From: an uncultured Solobacterium sp.
GTDB taxonomy: Bacteria > Bacillota_I > Bacilli_A > Erysipelotrichales > Erysipelotrichaceae
Assembly (NCBI GenBank): GCA_900546285.1
Contig: URCJ01000012.1
Span: 1 to 39,294 of the forward strand
Reading direction: 5' to 3'
DNA length: 39,294 nucleotides
A model generated the notes under the pieces. The model was not told where the DNA came from and did not search any database. It saw nothing but the letters and a program-made list of their open reading frames with translations. Of the stretch, positions 22,358 to 30,700 are shown one piece after another (within the stretch, counting starts at the first letter, position 1; each line of letters begins with the position of its first letter). A program made the translations under genes and the position numbers.

Positions 22358-23092
22358 ATGTTTGATTTAAGTTCGGCTACATTACATATTATGGCAATGA
22401 TCTTTATGTTGATGGATCATTTATGGGCAACTATTTTTCCTGCTCAAGAATGGTTAACATGTGTAGGCAGAATTGCTTTTCCAATATTTGCGTTTATGAC
22501 GGTAGAAGGTTACTTTCATACTCATAACTTTAAGAAATATCTTACTAGAATGTTTATTTTTGCGGTTCTATCTGAGATACCGTTTGATCTAATGTATGGT
22601 GGCACTATTTTCTATCCATATCATCAAAATGTTATTTGGACTTTTATTGTAGGCTTAATTGGTATTTATTTAATTGAAAAGGCTAAGAGTGAGAATAATA
22701 AGTTTGTATATGTATTAACTAGTATTTTGGTTATATTAGTTGGTACTTTAATAGGTACTGTAGGTATGTTAGATTACTATGGTGCTGGTGTTTTAACTAT
22801 TTTTGTCTTCTATTTCTTTAGGGGCAAAAAGTGGTGGCAAATACTAGGCCAAATAATTGGTATGTATTTTATTAATATTGAATTATTGGGTGGTTTATTT
22901 TATCCAGTAACTATATTAGGCCATGAATTTGAGATTATTCAACAAGGAATTGCAATGTTAGCTTTAATACCTATTTGGCTATATAGGGGTAGACAGGGCT
23001 ATCATAATAAACCATTTCAATATATCTGTTATGCATTCTATCCAGTACATATGTTGGTGATTGTACTGATTCAAAACTTTTTAACAAGATAA
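22358..23092 (+). CDS. TraX family membrane protein
   Basis: 244 aa with about seven to eight helices. The TraX pattern is clear: LHIMAMIFMLMDHLWATIFP, then VGRIAFPIFAFMTVEGYFHT, KKYLTRMFIFAVLSEIPFDL and the C-terminal FYPVHMLVIVLIQNFL. In F plasmids TraX acetylates pilin; chromosomal Firmicute copies with no conjugation genes, as here, are probably acyltransferases acting on an unknown envelope target. TATAGGAG site before the ATG. Probably monocistronic, since infC has its own promoter starting within three bases of its stop. Confidence 0.85.
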   Translation: MFDLSSATLHIMAMIFMLMDHLWATIFPAQEWLTCVGRIAFPIFAFMTVEGYFHTHNFKKYLTRMFIFAVLSEIPFDLMYGGTIFYPYHQNVIWTFIVGLIGIYLIEKAKSENNKFVYVLTSILVILVGTLIGTVGMLDYYGAGVLTIFVFYFFRGKKWWQILGQIIGMYFINIELLGGLFYPVTILGHEFEIIQQGIAMLALIPIWLYRGRQGYHNKPFQYICYAFYPVHMLVIVLIQNFLTR

Positions 23093-23094
23093 GA

Positions 23095-23124
23095 TTGACA
23101 AATCACTTGGTAAAGTAATAGAAT
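23095..23124 (+). promoter_or_regulatory. Promoter of the infC-rpmI-rplT operon
   Basis: Perfect TTGACA (23095-23100), 18 bases, TAGAAT (23119-23124). Expected start near 23131, which leaves a leader of about 130 bases. Confidence 0.8.
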
Positions 23125-23130
23125 AATCAA

Positions 23131-23264
23131 GTAATAAAAAGTACGTAGAAAGTAGAAGACCACTTCTCACCTGATATCCACAAGGATTTGGGTAACTAGA
23201 TTGCTACAAGATAGTAATATGAGTGGGCTTTGTCTCGCTTTTTATTTTATAGGAGGACATTAAC
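23131..23264 (+). promoter_or_regulatory. Structured leader of infC-rpmI-rplT (L20-leader type)
   Basis: The leader carries a hairpin AGAAG (23154-23158) / CTTCT (23163-23167). Ahead of the gene is a terminator-like hairpin AGTGGG (23222-23227) / CTCGCT (23234-23239) followed by TTTTATTTT. CCACT at 23160-23164, in the loop and arm of the first hairpin, is complementary to the left arm of the terminator, so an antiterminator can form. Firmicutes control this operon by transcription attenuation through L20 binding to the leader. Position and structure fit that class, but I could not match it base by base to the known leader. Confidence 0.55.
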
Positions 23265-23786
23265 ATAGCAGGTAAAAAACCCGAAGATCTAGTCAATGAG
23301 AATATTCGTTTTAGAGAAGTATTAGTAATTGATTCAGATGGCTCACAACTTGGTAAAATGAGCAGAAATGAAGCTTTAAATAAAGCTTATGATCAAGAAT
23401 TAGACTTATTATGCGTTTCAGCAAATTCAAATCCACCAGTATGTAAGATATTGGATTATGGAAGATATAAGTTTGAGGCTCAGAAGAAGGCTAAGGAAGC
23501 TAAGAAGAACCAACATGTAACAGAACTTAAACCTTTACGTTTATCTCCTGTTATTGATAAGCATGACTTTGATACTAAGATTAAGCAAGCTACTGGTTGG
23601 CTTGAAGATGGTATGAAGGTTAAGGTTGACATGCGTTTTAGAGGACGTATGATGACTCGTCAAGAGGTTGGTTTAAAGGTTATGAATGATTTTATTTCAA
23701 GTTTGTCTGATTTGGCAAATGTTGATAAACAACCTAAGCTTGAAGGTAATATCATGTCTTGCGTTTTAATGCCTAAAAAGAAATAA
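23265..23786 (+). CDS. infC: Translation initiation factor IF-3, probable AUA start codon
   Basis: 173 aa. The frame upstream of the first ATG (23358) encodes the conserved IF-3 N-terminus (KKPEDLVNENIRFREVLVID), so the gene must begin earlier. AGGAGG at 23251-23256 is eight bases before ATA 23265, the only plausible initiation triplet at correct spacing; ATT 23259 is only two bases away. IF-3 rejects non-AUG starts, and rare infC starts (AUU in E. coli) provide autoregulation, so AUA fits. The C-terminal domain has KHDFDTKIKQATGWLEDGMK and VDMRFRGR. First gene of infC-rpmI-rplT. Confidence 0.93.
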   Translation: MAGKKPEDLVNENIRFREVLVIDSDGSQLGKMSRNEALNKAYDQELDLLCVSANSNPPVCKILDYGRYKFEAQKKAKEAKKNQHVTELKPLRLSPVIDKHDFDTKIKQATGWLEDGMKVKVDMRFRGRMMTRQEVGLKVMNDFISSLSDLANVDKQPKLEGNIMSCVLMPKKK

Positions 23787-23798
23787 GGAGGAATTCAA

Positions 23799-23993
23799 AT
23801 GCCAAAAATGAAAACTAAGAAGACTTTTGCTAAGAGAGTAAAAGTTACTGGTACTGGTAAGTTAAAGACTCACCACAACTTCACATCACACTTTGCTGCT
23901 AACAAGACACATAAGCAAAAGGTAAATTTAAGAAAGTCAGCTATTGTCTCTGCTTCTGATACTAAGAGAGATAGAGCTCTATTACAAGGTTAG
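23799..23993 (+). CDS. rpmI: 50S ribosomal protein bL35
   Basis: 64 aa, lysine-rich, with the family pattern MPKMKTKKTFAKRVKVTGTG, KTHHNFTSHFAANKTHKQK and a C-terminal segment with SASDTKRDRALL. Strong AAGGAGG site. It sits 12 bases after infC and 16 before rplT, the invariant order in Firmicutes. Confidence 0.97.
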   Translation: MPKMKTKKTFAKRVKVTGTGKLKTHHNFTSHFAANKTHKQKVNLRKSAIVSASDTKRDRALLQG

Positions 23994-24009
23994 TTAGGGG
24001 GATTAAATA

Positions 24010-24369
24010 ATGGCTAGAGTTAAAAGATCTAATAATCTAAGAAAAAGACATAAGAGAGTCTTAAAACAAGCTAAGGGTTATTTTGGTAGTAAACACTTAT
24101 TATTCAAGACAGCTCATGAGCAAGTTATGCATTCTCATAAGTATGCATATATCGCTAGAAAGCAAAACAAGAGAAACTTCCGTAAGTTATGGATTGCTAG
24201 AATCAATGCTGCTGCTAGATTAAACGATATCAGCTATTCAAGATTAATGCATGGCTTAAAGCTTGCAAATGTTAACATGAACAGAAAGATGTTATCAGAG
24301 ATTGCTATCGCAGATCCAGAAAGCTTCACAAGCATTTGCAATACTGCTAAGGCAGCATTAGCTAAATAA
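24010..24369 (+). CDS. rplT: 50S ribosomal protein bL20
   Basis: 119 aa, standard length. Signature elements RHKRVLKQAKGYFGSKHLLF, KQNKRNFRKLWIARINAAAR and SRLMHGLKLANVNMNRKMLS are all present. bL20 is essential for early 50S assembly and is the likely repressor that acts on the infC leader. TAGGGGG precedes the ATG. Confidence 0.97.
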   Translation: MARVKRSNNLRKRHKRVLKQAKGYFGSKHLLFKTAHEQVMHSHKYAYIARKQNKRNFRKLWIARINAAARLNDISYSRLMHGLKLANVNMNRKMLSEIAIADPESFTSICNTAKAALAK

Positions 24370-24374
24370 ATAAT

Positions 24375-24391
24375 AGGGCATTAAGCCCTTT
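24375..24391 (+). terminator. Short hairpin between rplT and tRNA-Glu
   Basis: 5-bp stem AGGGC / GCCCT, loop ATTAA, followed by TTTA. Weak as a terminator; tRNA-Glu may be cotranscribed with rplT, since no promoter fits the five bases in between. Confidence 0.4.
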
Positions 24392-24395
24392 ATAT

Positions 24396-24471
24396 GGTCG
24401 ATTGGTGAAACGGTTAACACATCGCCCTCTCAAGGCGACATTCACGGGTTCAAATCCCGTATCGATCACCA
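24396..24471 (+). tRNA. tRNA-Glu (anticodon CUC)
   Basis: Complete cloverleaf of 76 bases with encoded CCA. Acceptor GGTCGAT / ATCGATC (one G-U pair), discriminator A, D-stem GTG/CAC, anticodon stem TCGCC/GGCGA around loop CTCTCAA (anticodon CTC), T-stem ACGGG/CCCGT with loop TTCAAAT. CUC reads GAG only; low-GC Firmicutes often rely on UUC alone. It faces gltX, the synthetase that charges it. Confidence 0.93.
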
Positions 24472-24481
24472 TTAAAAATTC

Positions 24482-24502
24482 AAAGGCTCATTGAGCCTTT
24501 TT
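24482..24502 (+). terminator. Rho-independent terminator after tRNA-Glu
   Basis: Perfect 8-bp stem AAAGGCTC / GAGCCTTT, loop ATT, then TTTTT. Confidence 0.9.
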
Positions 24503-24513
24503 ATTATGTTGTA

Positions 24514-24527
24514 GATACGGGATTTGA
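24514..24527 (-). repeat. 14-base inverted copy of the tRNA-Glu T-arm
   Basis: GATACGGGATTTGA is the exact reverse complement of 24450-24463 in tRNA-Glu (T-loop, 3' half of the T-stem and first acceptor bases). It lies between the two convergent terminators. Possible relic of a second tRNA gene on the minus strand or of integration at the tRNA 3' end; no integrase gene is nearby. Confidence 0.5.
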
Positions 24528-24540
24528 TAATCCAAATAAA

Positions 24541-24560
24541 AACGCTACAAATGTAGCGTT
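24541..24560 (-). terminator. Rho-independent terminator of gltX
   Basis: On the minus strand, stem AACGCTAC / GTAGCGTT with loop ATTT, followed by TTTTATTTGG. Ten bases after the gltX stop. Confidence 0.85.
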
Positions 24561-24570
24561 AGTTGATATA

Positions 24571-26019
24571 TTAAGCTAACTTAGCAATAGCGTCCTTGAT
24601 TCTCTTGATAGTTTCTTCCTTACCTAAGATTTGACCAATCATTGTAGCACCACCAGGTGTCTTATCTTTGCCAGATAGGGCAACTTGAATAGGATACATG
24701 ATTGTAATGTTCTTAAGTTCATTATCAGCAGCCACCTTAGCTAATGCTTGGAAGATACCATCATTATCGAATGTCTCAAGTGCTTCTAATGCAGGTAATG
24801 CAAGTTCTAATGACTTCTTAGCTACTTCAGCATTTGTTTTTGCCTTCTTATTAGTATATAGATCAATTGAATAATCCTTTACTTCATTAAAGAAATCAAT
24901 CATATCCTTAACTTCAGTTAGTAACATAACTCTATCTTTTAAGGCCTTAGCGATATCTTCATAGTTGTACTTTGGATCAACAGTTTCTTTAATCATAGGT
25001 TCAACTAATTCAAAATAGGCTTTGTCATCCATGTTTCTTAGATATACGCCATTCATCCACTTTAATTTTTCAATATCAAAGATTGCACCACTTGTACCAA
25101 TTCTCTTTACATCAAATGCTTGACATAATTCGCTTAGTGAATAGATTTCTCTTTCTTCACTTGGTGCCCAGCCTAATAAAGCGATATAGTTAAGGATTGC
25201 TTCTGGAAGATAACCCTTAGCTACTAAGTCTTGGAAAGAAGCATCACCATTTCTCTTTGATAACTTCTCATGTTCATTCTTCATAACTGGTGGACAGTGA
25301 ATATATACTGGCTTATCCCAACCATATGCTTCATATAACAAGTTATACTTTGGTGTACTTGACAAATATTCATTACCTCTAACAACATGAGTAATATCCA
25401 TTAGATGATCATCTACTACATTGGCAAAATTATAAGTAGGGTAGCCATCAGACTTTAATAGAATCATTTCATCTAAGTCAGCATTGTTTACAGTAATTGA
25501 ACCATATACTTCATCATCGAATGTTGTAGTACCTTCTGGCTTAATAGTTTGTCTAATAACATATTCTTCACCAGCTTCAATTCTTCTTTCAACTTCTTCT
25601 TTGCTTAAATTCTTACAAGGATCACGATATAAGAATGATTCACCCTTAGCATTAGCGATTTGTTTTTGAATCTCAATATCTTCTTCCTTACAGAAACAAA
25701 CATGGGCATGACCGCTTTCAACAAGCTTCATGGCATATTCTTTATATAAACCTTGTTTCATTCTATCTGATTGAACATAAGGCCCATAGTTACCACCTAC
25801 ATCTGGTCCTTCATCATGCATAAGACCACAAGTCTTTAGGGTATCATAGATAATATCTGTAGCACCTTCTACTTGTCTATTTTGGTCGGTATCTTCAATT
25901 CTTAAGATAAAATCACCATTATCTTTTTTCGCAACTAAATAAGCATATAAAGCAGTTCTTAAATTACCAATATGCATATAACCGGTTGGAGATGGTGCAA
26001 ATCTTGTTCTTACTTTCAT
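24571..26019 (-). CDS. gltX: Glutamyl-tRNA synthetase
   Basis: 482 aa class I synthetase. HIGH-type motif FAPSPTGYMHIGNLRTALYA near the N-terminus, IEDTDQNR, the KMSKS-type motif KLSKRNG (about 253-259) and a C-terminal anticodon-binding helical domain. The CFCKEEDIE segment follows the usual position of the zinc-like loop. GAGGTAAC ribosome-binding site before the ATG. It charges tRNA-Glu (encoded head-on at 24396) and, in bacteria without GlnRS, also tRNA-Gln. Confidence 0.96.
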   Translation of the reverse strand: MKVRTRFAPSPTGYMHIGNLRTALYAYLVAKKDNGDFILRIEDTDQNRQVEGATDIIYDTLKTCGLMHDEGPDVGGNYGPYVQSDRMKQGLYKEYAMKLVESGHAHVCFCKEEDIEIQKQIANAKGESFLYRDPCKNLSKEEVERRIEAGEEYVIRQTIKPEGTTTFDDEVYGSITVNNADLDEMILLKSDGYPTYNFANVVDDHLMDITHVVRGNEYLSSTPKYNLLYEAYGWDKPVYIHCPPVMKNEHEKLSKRNGDASFQDLVAKGYLPEAILNYIALLGWAPSEEREIYSLSELCQAFDVKRIGTSGAIFDIEKLKWMNGVYLRNMDDKAYFELVEPMIKETVDPKYNYEDIAKALKDRVMLLTEVKDMIDFFNEVKDYSIDLYTNKKAKTNAEVAKKSLELALPALEALETFDNDGIFQALAKVAADNELKNITIMYPIQVALSGKDKTPGGATMIGQILGKEETIKRIKDAIAKLA

Positions 26020-26047
26020 TTGTTACCTCATTTCTAAATACTCATAT

Positions 26048-26060
26048 ATTATAGTATAAT
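26048..26060. promoter_or_regulatory. Symmetric divergent -10 elements for gltX and the TSCPD operon
   Basis: The palindrome ATTATAGTATAAT holds TATAAT on the minus strand (26053-26048, towards gltX) and on the plus strand (26055-26060, towards 26098). Unlike the leaderless cases, both genes have ribosome-binding sites further on (GAGGTAAC and AAGGAAAGAAGG). Confidence 0.6.
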
Positions 26061-26097
26061 ATTTAAGCTTATTCATAAAGGAAAGAAGGTAAAAATT

Positions 26098-26352
26098 ATG
26101 GAATATATTTATAAACCAAGTGGTGTTTGTTCAAGAGAATTTATCTTTGATATAGAAGATGATAGAGTTAAATCTTTAGAAGTAATTGGAGGCTGTAACG
26201 GCAACCTTAAGGGTATCGCTAAATTAATTACTGGGATGAAACTTGAAGATATCATTTCTAGAATCGAAGGAGTTAAGTGTGGTTTTAAAAAGACATCTTG
26301 TCCTGATCAAATTGCTTGTGCATTGAAAGCTTATTTAAATGAAAAGAATTAG
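26098..26352 (+). CDS. TSCPD domain protein (TIGR03905 family)
   Basis: 84 aa with the diagnostic TSCPDQIACAL at the C-terminus and two cysteine-glycine motifs (SGVCSREFIFDIEDDRV, IGGCNGNLKGIAKLI). The family is found in anaerobic Firmicutes as a stand-alone domain related to the C-terminus of vitamin-B12-dependent ribonucleotide reductase; its role is not established. AAGAAGG site upstream. It overlaps the next gene by 14 bases and heads a run of six overlapping genes that reaches 31167. Confidence 0.85.
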   Translation: MEYIYKPSGVCSREFIFDIEDDRVKSLEVIGGCNGNLKGIAKLITGMKLEDIISRIEGVKCGFKKTSCPDQIACALKAYLNEKN

Positions 26353-28114
26353 TAAATTATTAAGTATCTTACTTATATTATTTATACTAGTCGGGTGTGG
26401 CGAAGATTCAAGCCCATCTGGCGAGAATTATTATTTAACTCAATTAAAAAATTACGAAGTAAGAGAAAAGAATTCAACGCTTGATGATAATGCTGAATTT
26501 GATGCATATTTAGATACTATCTTTGATGAACTAGTATCTGATAATTATCTATATATGCACTTTAATGTTGCTGACTATAAGGCAATGGGCATTGAAAAAC
26601 CTGAAGTCGGCTTTGGTCATCTTGTTTATGGCCTTGATGAAGAAGAATTTAACAAGACAGAGAAACAATTAGAAGACTTGTTGGCTTTTGATTATGATAA
26701 GTTATCCTTAAGACAACAATATGATTATGACTTACTTCATTATTCATTATTAGAAACTCTTTGTGGCCTAGAATATTCTAAATATAATTTAATATTCTCT
26801 TCATCTAGTCAATTTTCCGATGGTATTGTCACAAACCTAATGGAATTCGCGATGTATGATGAAGAATCTGAAAAAGATTTCTTAGTTGTTTTAAAAGATG
26901 TACCAAATTACATCAATGAAGCTATCGAATATTCTAAACAACAATCTAATGATGGTTTATATCATAGTGATGATATGTTGGATGAGGAGATTTCTTATAT
27001 AGATACTTTGATTTCATCTAATGGCAAGAGTATCTATGAACACTATAAAGAATATGATATTTATCCTGAAGTTAAAGAACTTGTAGAAAATGAAGTTATA
27101 CCTGCATTTGTGACTTTAAAAGATTATTTAAAGACCTTATATGGTAAGACTACAAGTGATAAGTTAACTTTATGTAAGATTGATGAAGGCTATGCTGAAT
27201 ATACTTATTTAATCAATTCTTCAAGTAATAGAGATATCACTGATATCTATAATGACCTGGTGGAATTATATTTTGATTGGATTTATAACTTTATTGGTAT
27301 TTATCAAGATGATGAAAATATCTTAGATAATTATGAAGAATTCTTAAAAAACGATGAAGTATTAAACCTTAATGCGGAAGATCTGTTGGAATATCTTAGA
27401 AATAATAGTTCTGAAAGATATGAATATCTAGAGGATGCTAATTATGTTGTATCATCACTAGATACATTAGGCAATACAACTCTAGGTTATTATGTGAGTC
27501 CACCAATTGATAATCTAAACCAAAATGTAATTAGAGTAAATGCGAAGATTGATAGTGATTATTATGATCAAATGTCTGTCTTTGAAGTAATGGCGCACGA
27601 GGGCTTCCCAGGCCACTTGTACCAAAACATTTACTTCCAACAAACTAATCCTCACAAATTTAGAGCTACTCAATCATTTGTTGGTTATACTGAAGGTTAT
27701 GCTGATTTAGCTGCTTATGATGCCCTTGAAATGTTAGATATTCCTAATGAATATAAGGGCATTGCTAGAATCGATTCAATTACCTTTAATTCCCATATCC
27801 TATATTCAATAATTGATTTGGGAGTTAATTATTTTGGATGGAACGTTAAGACTTTGGCTAAGAAATTAGATAACTTAATGTTAGATTCTAGTATGGCTCA
27901 AGACTTATATGATACAGTTGTTGCCATGCCTGGTGTTTTTGTAAGATATGGCGTAGGCTTTGTAAATCATATAAATCTTAGAAAAAAGGTAATGGACGAG
28001 CTTGGCGATAAGTTTGATTATGTAGCCTATGACAAAGCAATTGTAGAAAATGGACCTTTACCATTTGCGATATTAGAAGGTGTAGTAGAAGATTATATCA
28101 ATGAAAACAAATAA
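26339..28114 (+). CDS. DUF885 family lipoprotein (putative metallopeptidase)
   Basis: 591 aa. The lipoprotein signal is MKRISKLLSILLILFILVGC (Cys 20). The DUF885 fold is shown by the HEGFPGH motif at about residues 419-425, which replaces the classic HExxH, plus TEGYADLAAYDALEM downstream and NSHILYSIIDLGVNYFGW. Family members are uncharacterised zinc-peptidase-like proteins. Acidic surface and Tyr-rich N-terminal helical region. It overlaps TSCPD (14 bases) and lspA (14 bases); being immediately upstream of lspA fits its need for lipoprotein processing. Confidence 0.85.
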   Translation: MKRISKLLSILLILFILVGCGEDSSPSGENYYLTQLKNYEVREKNSTLDDNAEFDAYLDTIFDELVSDNYLYMHFNVADYKAMGIEKPEVGFGHLVYGLDEEEFNKTEKQLEDLLAFDYDKLSLRQQYDYDLLHYSLLETLCGLEYSKYNLIFSSSSQFSDGIVTNLMEFAMYDEESEKDFLVVLKDVPNYINEAIEYSKQQSNDGLYHSDDMLDEEISYIDTLISSNGKSIYEHYKEYDIYPEVKELVENEVIPAFVTLKDYLKTLYGKTTSDKLTLCKIDEGYAEYTYLINSSSNRDITDIYNDLVELYFDWIYNFIGIYQDDENILDNYEEFLKNDEVLNLNAEDLLEYLRNNSSERYEYLEDANYVVSSLDTLGNTTLGYYVSPPIDNLNQNVIRVNAKIDSDYYDQMSVFEVMAHEGFPGHLYQNIYFQQTNPHKFRATQSFVGYTEGYADLAAYDALEMLDIPNEYKGIARIDSITFNSHILYSIIDLGVNYFGWNVKTLAKKLDNLMLDSSMAQDLYDTVVAMPGVFVRYGVGFVNHINLRKKVMDELGDKFDYVAYDKAIVENGPLPFAILEGVVEDYINENK

Positions 28115-28589
28115 ATTTAATTATCTTATTTATCTATTTATTGTAGTAAGTTTAGTAAGCTTAGACCAATATACTAAGTCGATTATTTTAAATTACTTTG
28201 AATTATATGAAAGTAAGACTATTATTGATAGCTTCTTTAGTTTGACTTATGTTCAAAACTTTGGAGCAGGCTTCTCGATTATGCAAAATGCCAGAACAAC
28301 ATTTCTAATCATTACTCCAATCTGTTTAATAGGTTTTACTTACTTATTCATTAAATCAAATGATAAGTTAAGTAAGACTGCCTTACTATTAATGATTAGT
28401 GGTACAATCGGTAACTTTATCGATCGTATTGTTAGGATTTATGTTGTTGATTTCTTAGATTTTATTATCTTTGGTTGGGACTTTCCAATCTTTAATGTAG
28501 CCGATATCTTCTTAACAATTGGTGTATGTTTATATATTATTGCGCTTATAAAGGAGGAAAAGGATGCCAAAATTAAACTTAATAGTTGA
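28101..28589 (+). CDS. lspA: Lipoprotein signal peptidase (signal peptidase II)
   Basis: 162-aa aspartic membrane protease with four helices. Family motifs LDQYTKSIIL near the N-terminus, YVQNFGAGFSI, and both catalytic aspartates: GNFIDR (about 104-109) and FNVADI (about 131-136). It cleaves prolipoprotein signals such as those at 9803, 17811 and 26339. Overlaps the pseudouridine synthase gene by 26 bases. Confidence 0.95.
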   Translation: MKTNKFNYLIYLFIVVSLVSLDQYTKSIILNYFELYESKTIIDSFFSLTYVQNFGAGFSIMQNARTTFLIITPICLIGFTYLFIKSNDKLSKTALLLMISGTIGNFIDRIVRIYVVDFLDFIIFGWDFPIFNVADIFLTIGVCLYIIALIKEEKDAKIKLNS

Positions 28590-29475
28590 TGACAATTATA
28601 ATGTTCGACTTGATGCTTATTTAGCAGATAATACGCCTTTGAGTCGTTCTAATATTCAAAAATTAATCAAAGAAGAAAAGATTTTAGTTAATAACAAAGT
28701 GACATCTAATTCATATAAAGTGAAGATGAATGATGATATCGGTGTTGAATATGAAGAAACAGTTTTAACTGATTTAAAACCAGCTGATATTCCAATTGAT
28801 ATTGTCTATGAAGATGAAGATATTATCGTTATTAATAAACAAAAGGGTTTGGTAGTTCATCCAGCTCCTGGTAACTACGATAACACCCTAGTTAATGCCT
28901 TGTTATTTAATTGCAAGGACTTATCTGATGTCAATGGTTTCTTTAGACCAGGCATCGTGCATAGAATCGATAAGGATACAAGTGGTTTGTTGGTAGTTGC
29001 CAAAAACAACGAAGCTCATAACTTCTTGAGTGAACAATTAAAAGATAAGACTTGTTATCGAAAATATTATGCGATCGTAAAGGGTACTATTGAAAACAAC
29101 AAGGGTGAAATAAATGCACCTATTGGTAGAAACCCTAAAGATCGTCAAAAGATGTGTGTAACAGCCACTAATAGTAAGGAAGCCATTACTGAATTTGAGG
29201 TAATGAAAAGATTTGGAGATTGTACCTTGTTAGATGTTTCTTTATTAACCGGTAGAACACATCAAATTAGAGTTCATATGGCTTTTATTCATCATCCAGT
29301 TATGAATGATGAAAAGTATGGTGGACCACATATTGATGAAACTGGACAATTTTTACATGCTTATTATTTAAGTTTTATTCATCCACGTACTAAGGAAAGA
29401 GTATCTTTTGAAACACCAATGCCTAAGTATATGGAAGAATATATTGAAAGTATCGAGGGTATAAATGGAAAATAA
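28564..29475 (+). CDS. rluD: RluD-type 23S rRNA pseudouridine synthase
   Basis: 303 aa. An S4 RNA-binding domain (about 12-75, SRSNIQKLIKEEKILVNNKV) is followed by the RluA/RluD catalytic domain with HRIDKDTSGLLVVAKN (catalytic Asp, about 136-151), the KYYAIVKG element and TGRTHQIRVHM. lspA-rluD adjacency is common in Firmicutes. AAAGGAGGAAAAGG precedes the ATG inside lspA. Assignment to RluD rather than another RluA-family member rests on the S4 domain and context. Confidence 0.9.
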   Translation: MPKLNLIVDDNYNVRLDAYLADNTPLSRSNIQKLIKEEKILVNNKVTSNSYKVKMNDDIGVEYEETVLTDLKPADIPIDIVYEDEDIIVINKQKGLVVHPAPGNYDNTLVNALLFNCKDLSDVNGFFRPGIVHRIDKDTSGLLVVAKNNEAHNFLSEQLKDKTCYRKYYAIVKGTIENNKGEINAPIGRNPKDRQKMCVTATNSKEAITEFEVMKRFGDCTLLDVSLLTGRTHQIRVHMAFIHHPVMNDEKYGGPHIDETGQFLHAYYLSFIHPRTKERVSFETPMPKYMEEYIESIEGINGK

Positions 29476-30700
29476 CACATATAAAGTATTTCAATTGATG
29501 GAGTATTTCATCACCAAATATGATTATATTTCTTTTAGAGTAAACGGACTTGATAAGCCTGATGAGATTTTAATTGCCTCTAAGACTAATCCTGATTTTC
29601 AGGTTATAAGAATAACAACTGCCTCTGTTGGCACAACTTATTACGACACAGGAAGATTAGATACTTATCAAATGGTTATTAAACAACAATTTAATCTACC
29701 TAAAGTTAAGATATTGGATGTTCATATTGGTAATGAAACTGTTGAAGGAAATGATGAATTTACAACTGTATGCATCGATTCTAATTATCATAGTGGTCTT
29801 GATTTATCTACTATTTATCCAGGTGTCTATGATGTTGTTCATGATGTTAGCGATAAAGAAGGGGAAATAAAGAATAGAGTTTCTAATATCAATAATACTT
29901 TCTTAAAACTAAAGGAAACAGCTAAGAAAAGACCTTTATATGCTAAGCTAAAGGATTTACATGCACCTGTTACTATGGGGACTTGTGTAGTATGTACAGT
30001 ATTGTTTTTAATCACATTATTCTTAAGTTCTAAGTATGATATTGATACGGCCTTAATTATGATGGGTGCTCAATATAATACCTTTACACTAGGATTACAT
30101 CAAGTATATAGACTGGTATTAAATGGTTTCTTGCATGGTTCTATTATGCATCTAGTATTTAATTTGATGGCCTTCTATTATGTAGGTATAGGAGTTGAAA
30201 GAAGACTTAAGACTAAAAAATATTTAATATTATTATTAAGTGGCATTATCTTTTCTGCCTTAAGTGCTGGCATTATAAGTGCTAATACGATTACTATTGG
30301 TTTATCTGGTGCTATCTATTGTATCTTTGTATACTATATCTTTAGTTTAGTTAATTCTGGTTTTATCAATCTTAGACAACTAATGCCTACAATTCTATTA
30401 AACCTAATGCTTAATTTTATACCAGGTGTCTCTTGGCAAGGACATTTAGGTGGTGCCGTATGTGGCTGTCTATTCTATTATTTATTTAATAATAAGGACA
30501 ATAAAAAGAGCATGATTATTCTAGTTACTAGCTTATTATTAATCATGAACATTAAATACTTTGGTTTTACAAAGATTCAACCATTATATATTGGTTCAGA
30601 TGTAAAGGTTGTTAGTGCTTATAAGGATTTGGGTTTAAAGTCTTATAGTGATAATATTTCTAAAAGACTTATTAATGTCTATCAAAAAGGAGAAAAATAA
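29465..30700 (+). CDS. Rhomboid family intramembrane serine protease
   Basis: 411 aa. Residues 1-155 form a soluble N-terminal domain (YISFRVNGLDKPDEILIASK) not recognised elsewhere here. The rhomboid core (about 170-370) has FLHGSIMHLVFNLMAFYYVG, catalytic Ser in GLSGAIY (about 281) and catalytic His in GHLGGAVCG (about 326). Six to seven helices are visible. The substrate is unknown. Overlaps neighbours by 11 bases and one base. Confidence 0.88.
   Translation: MENNTYKVFQLMEYFITKYDYISFRVNGLDKPDEILIASKTNPDFQVIRITTASVGTTYYDTGRLDTYQMVIKQQFNLPKVKILDVHIGNETVEGNDEFTTVCIDSNYHSGLDLSTIYPGVYDVVHDVSDKEGEIKNRVSNINNTFLKLKETAKKRPLYAKLKDLHAPVTMGTCVVCTVLFLITLFLSSKYDIDTALIMMGAQYNTFTLGLHQVYRLVLNGFLHGSIMHLVFNLMAFYYVGIGVERRLKTKKYLILLLSGIIFSALSAGIISANTITIGLSGAIYCIFVYYIFSLVNSGFINLRQLMPTILLNLMLNFIPGVSWQGHLGGAVCGCLFYYLFNNKDNKKSMIILVTSLLLIMNIKYFGFTKIQPLYIGSDVKVVSAYKDLGLKSYSDNISKRLINVYQKGEK

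Noticed and set aside
22358..23092. Conjugative element suggested by TraX
   Set aside because: No relaxase, coupling protein, pilin or integrase gene is nearby; chromosomal TraX-family proteins are common in Firmicutes.
24375..24560. Attachment site of an integrated element at tRNA-Glu
   Set aside because: The tRNA 3' end has only a short inverted fragment, not a direct repeat, and no integrase gene lies in the window.
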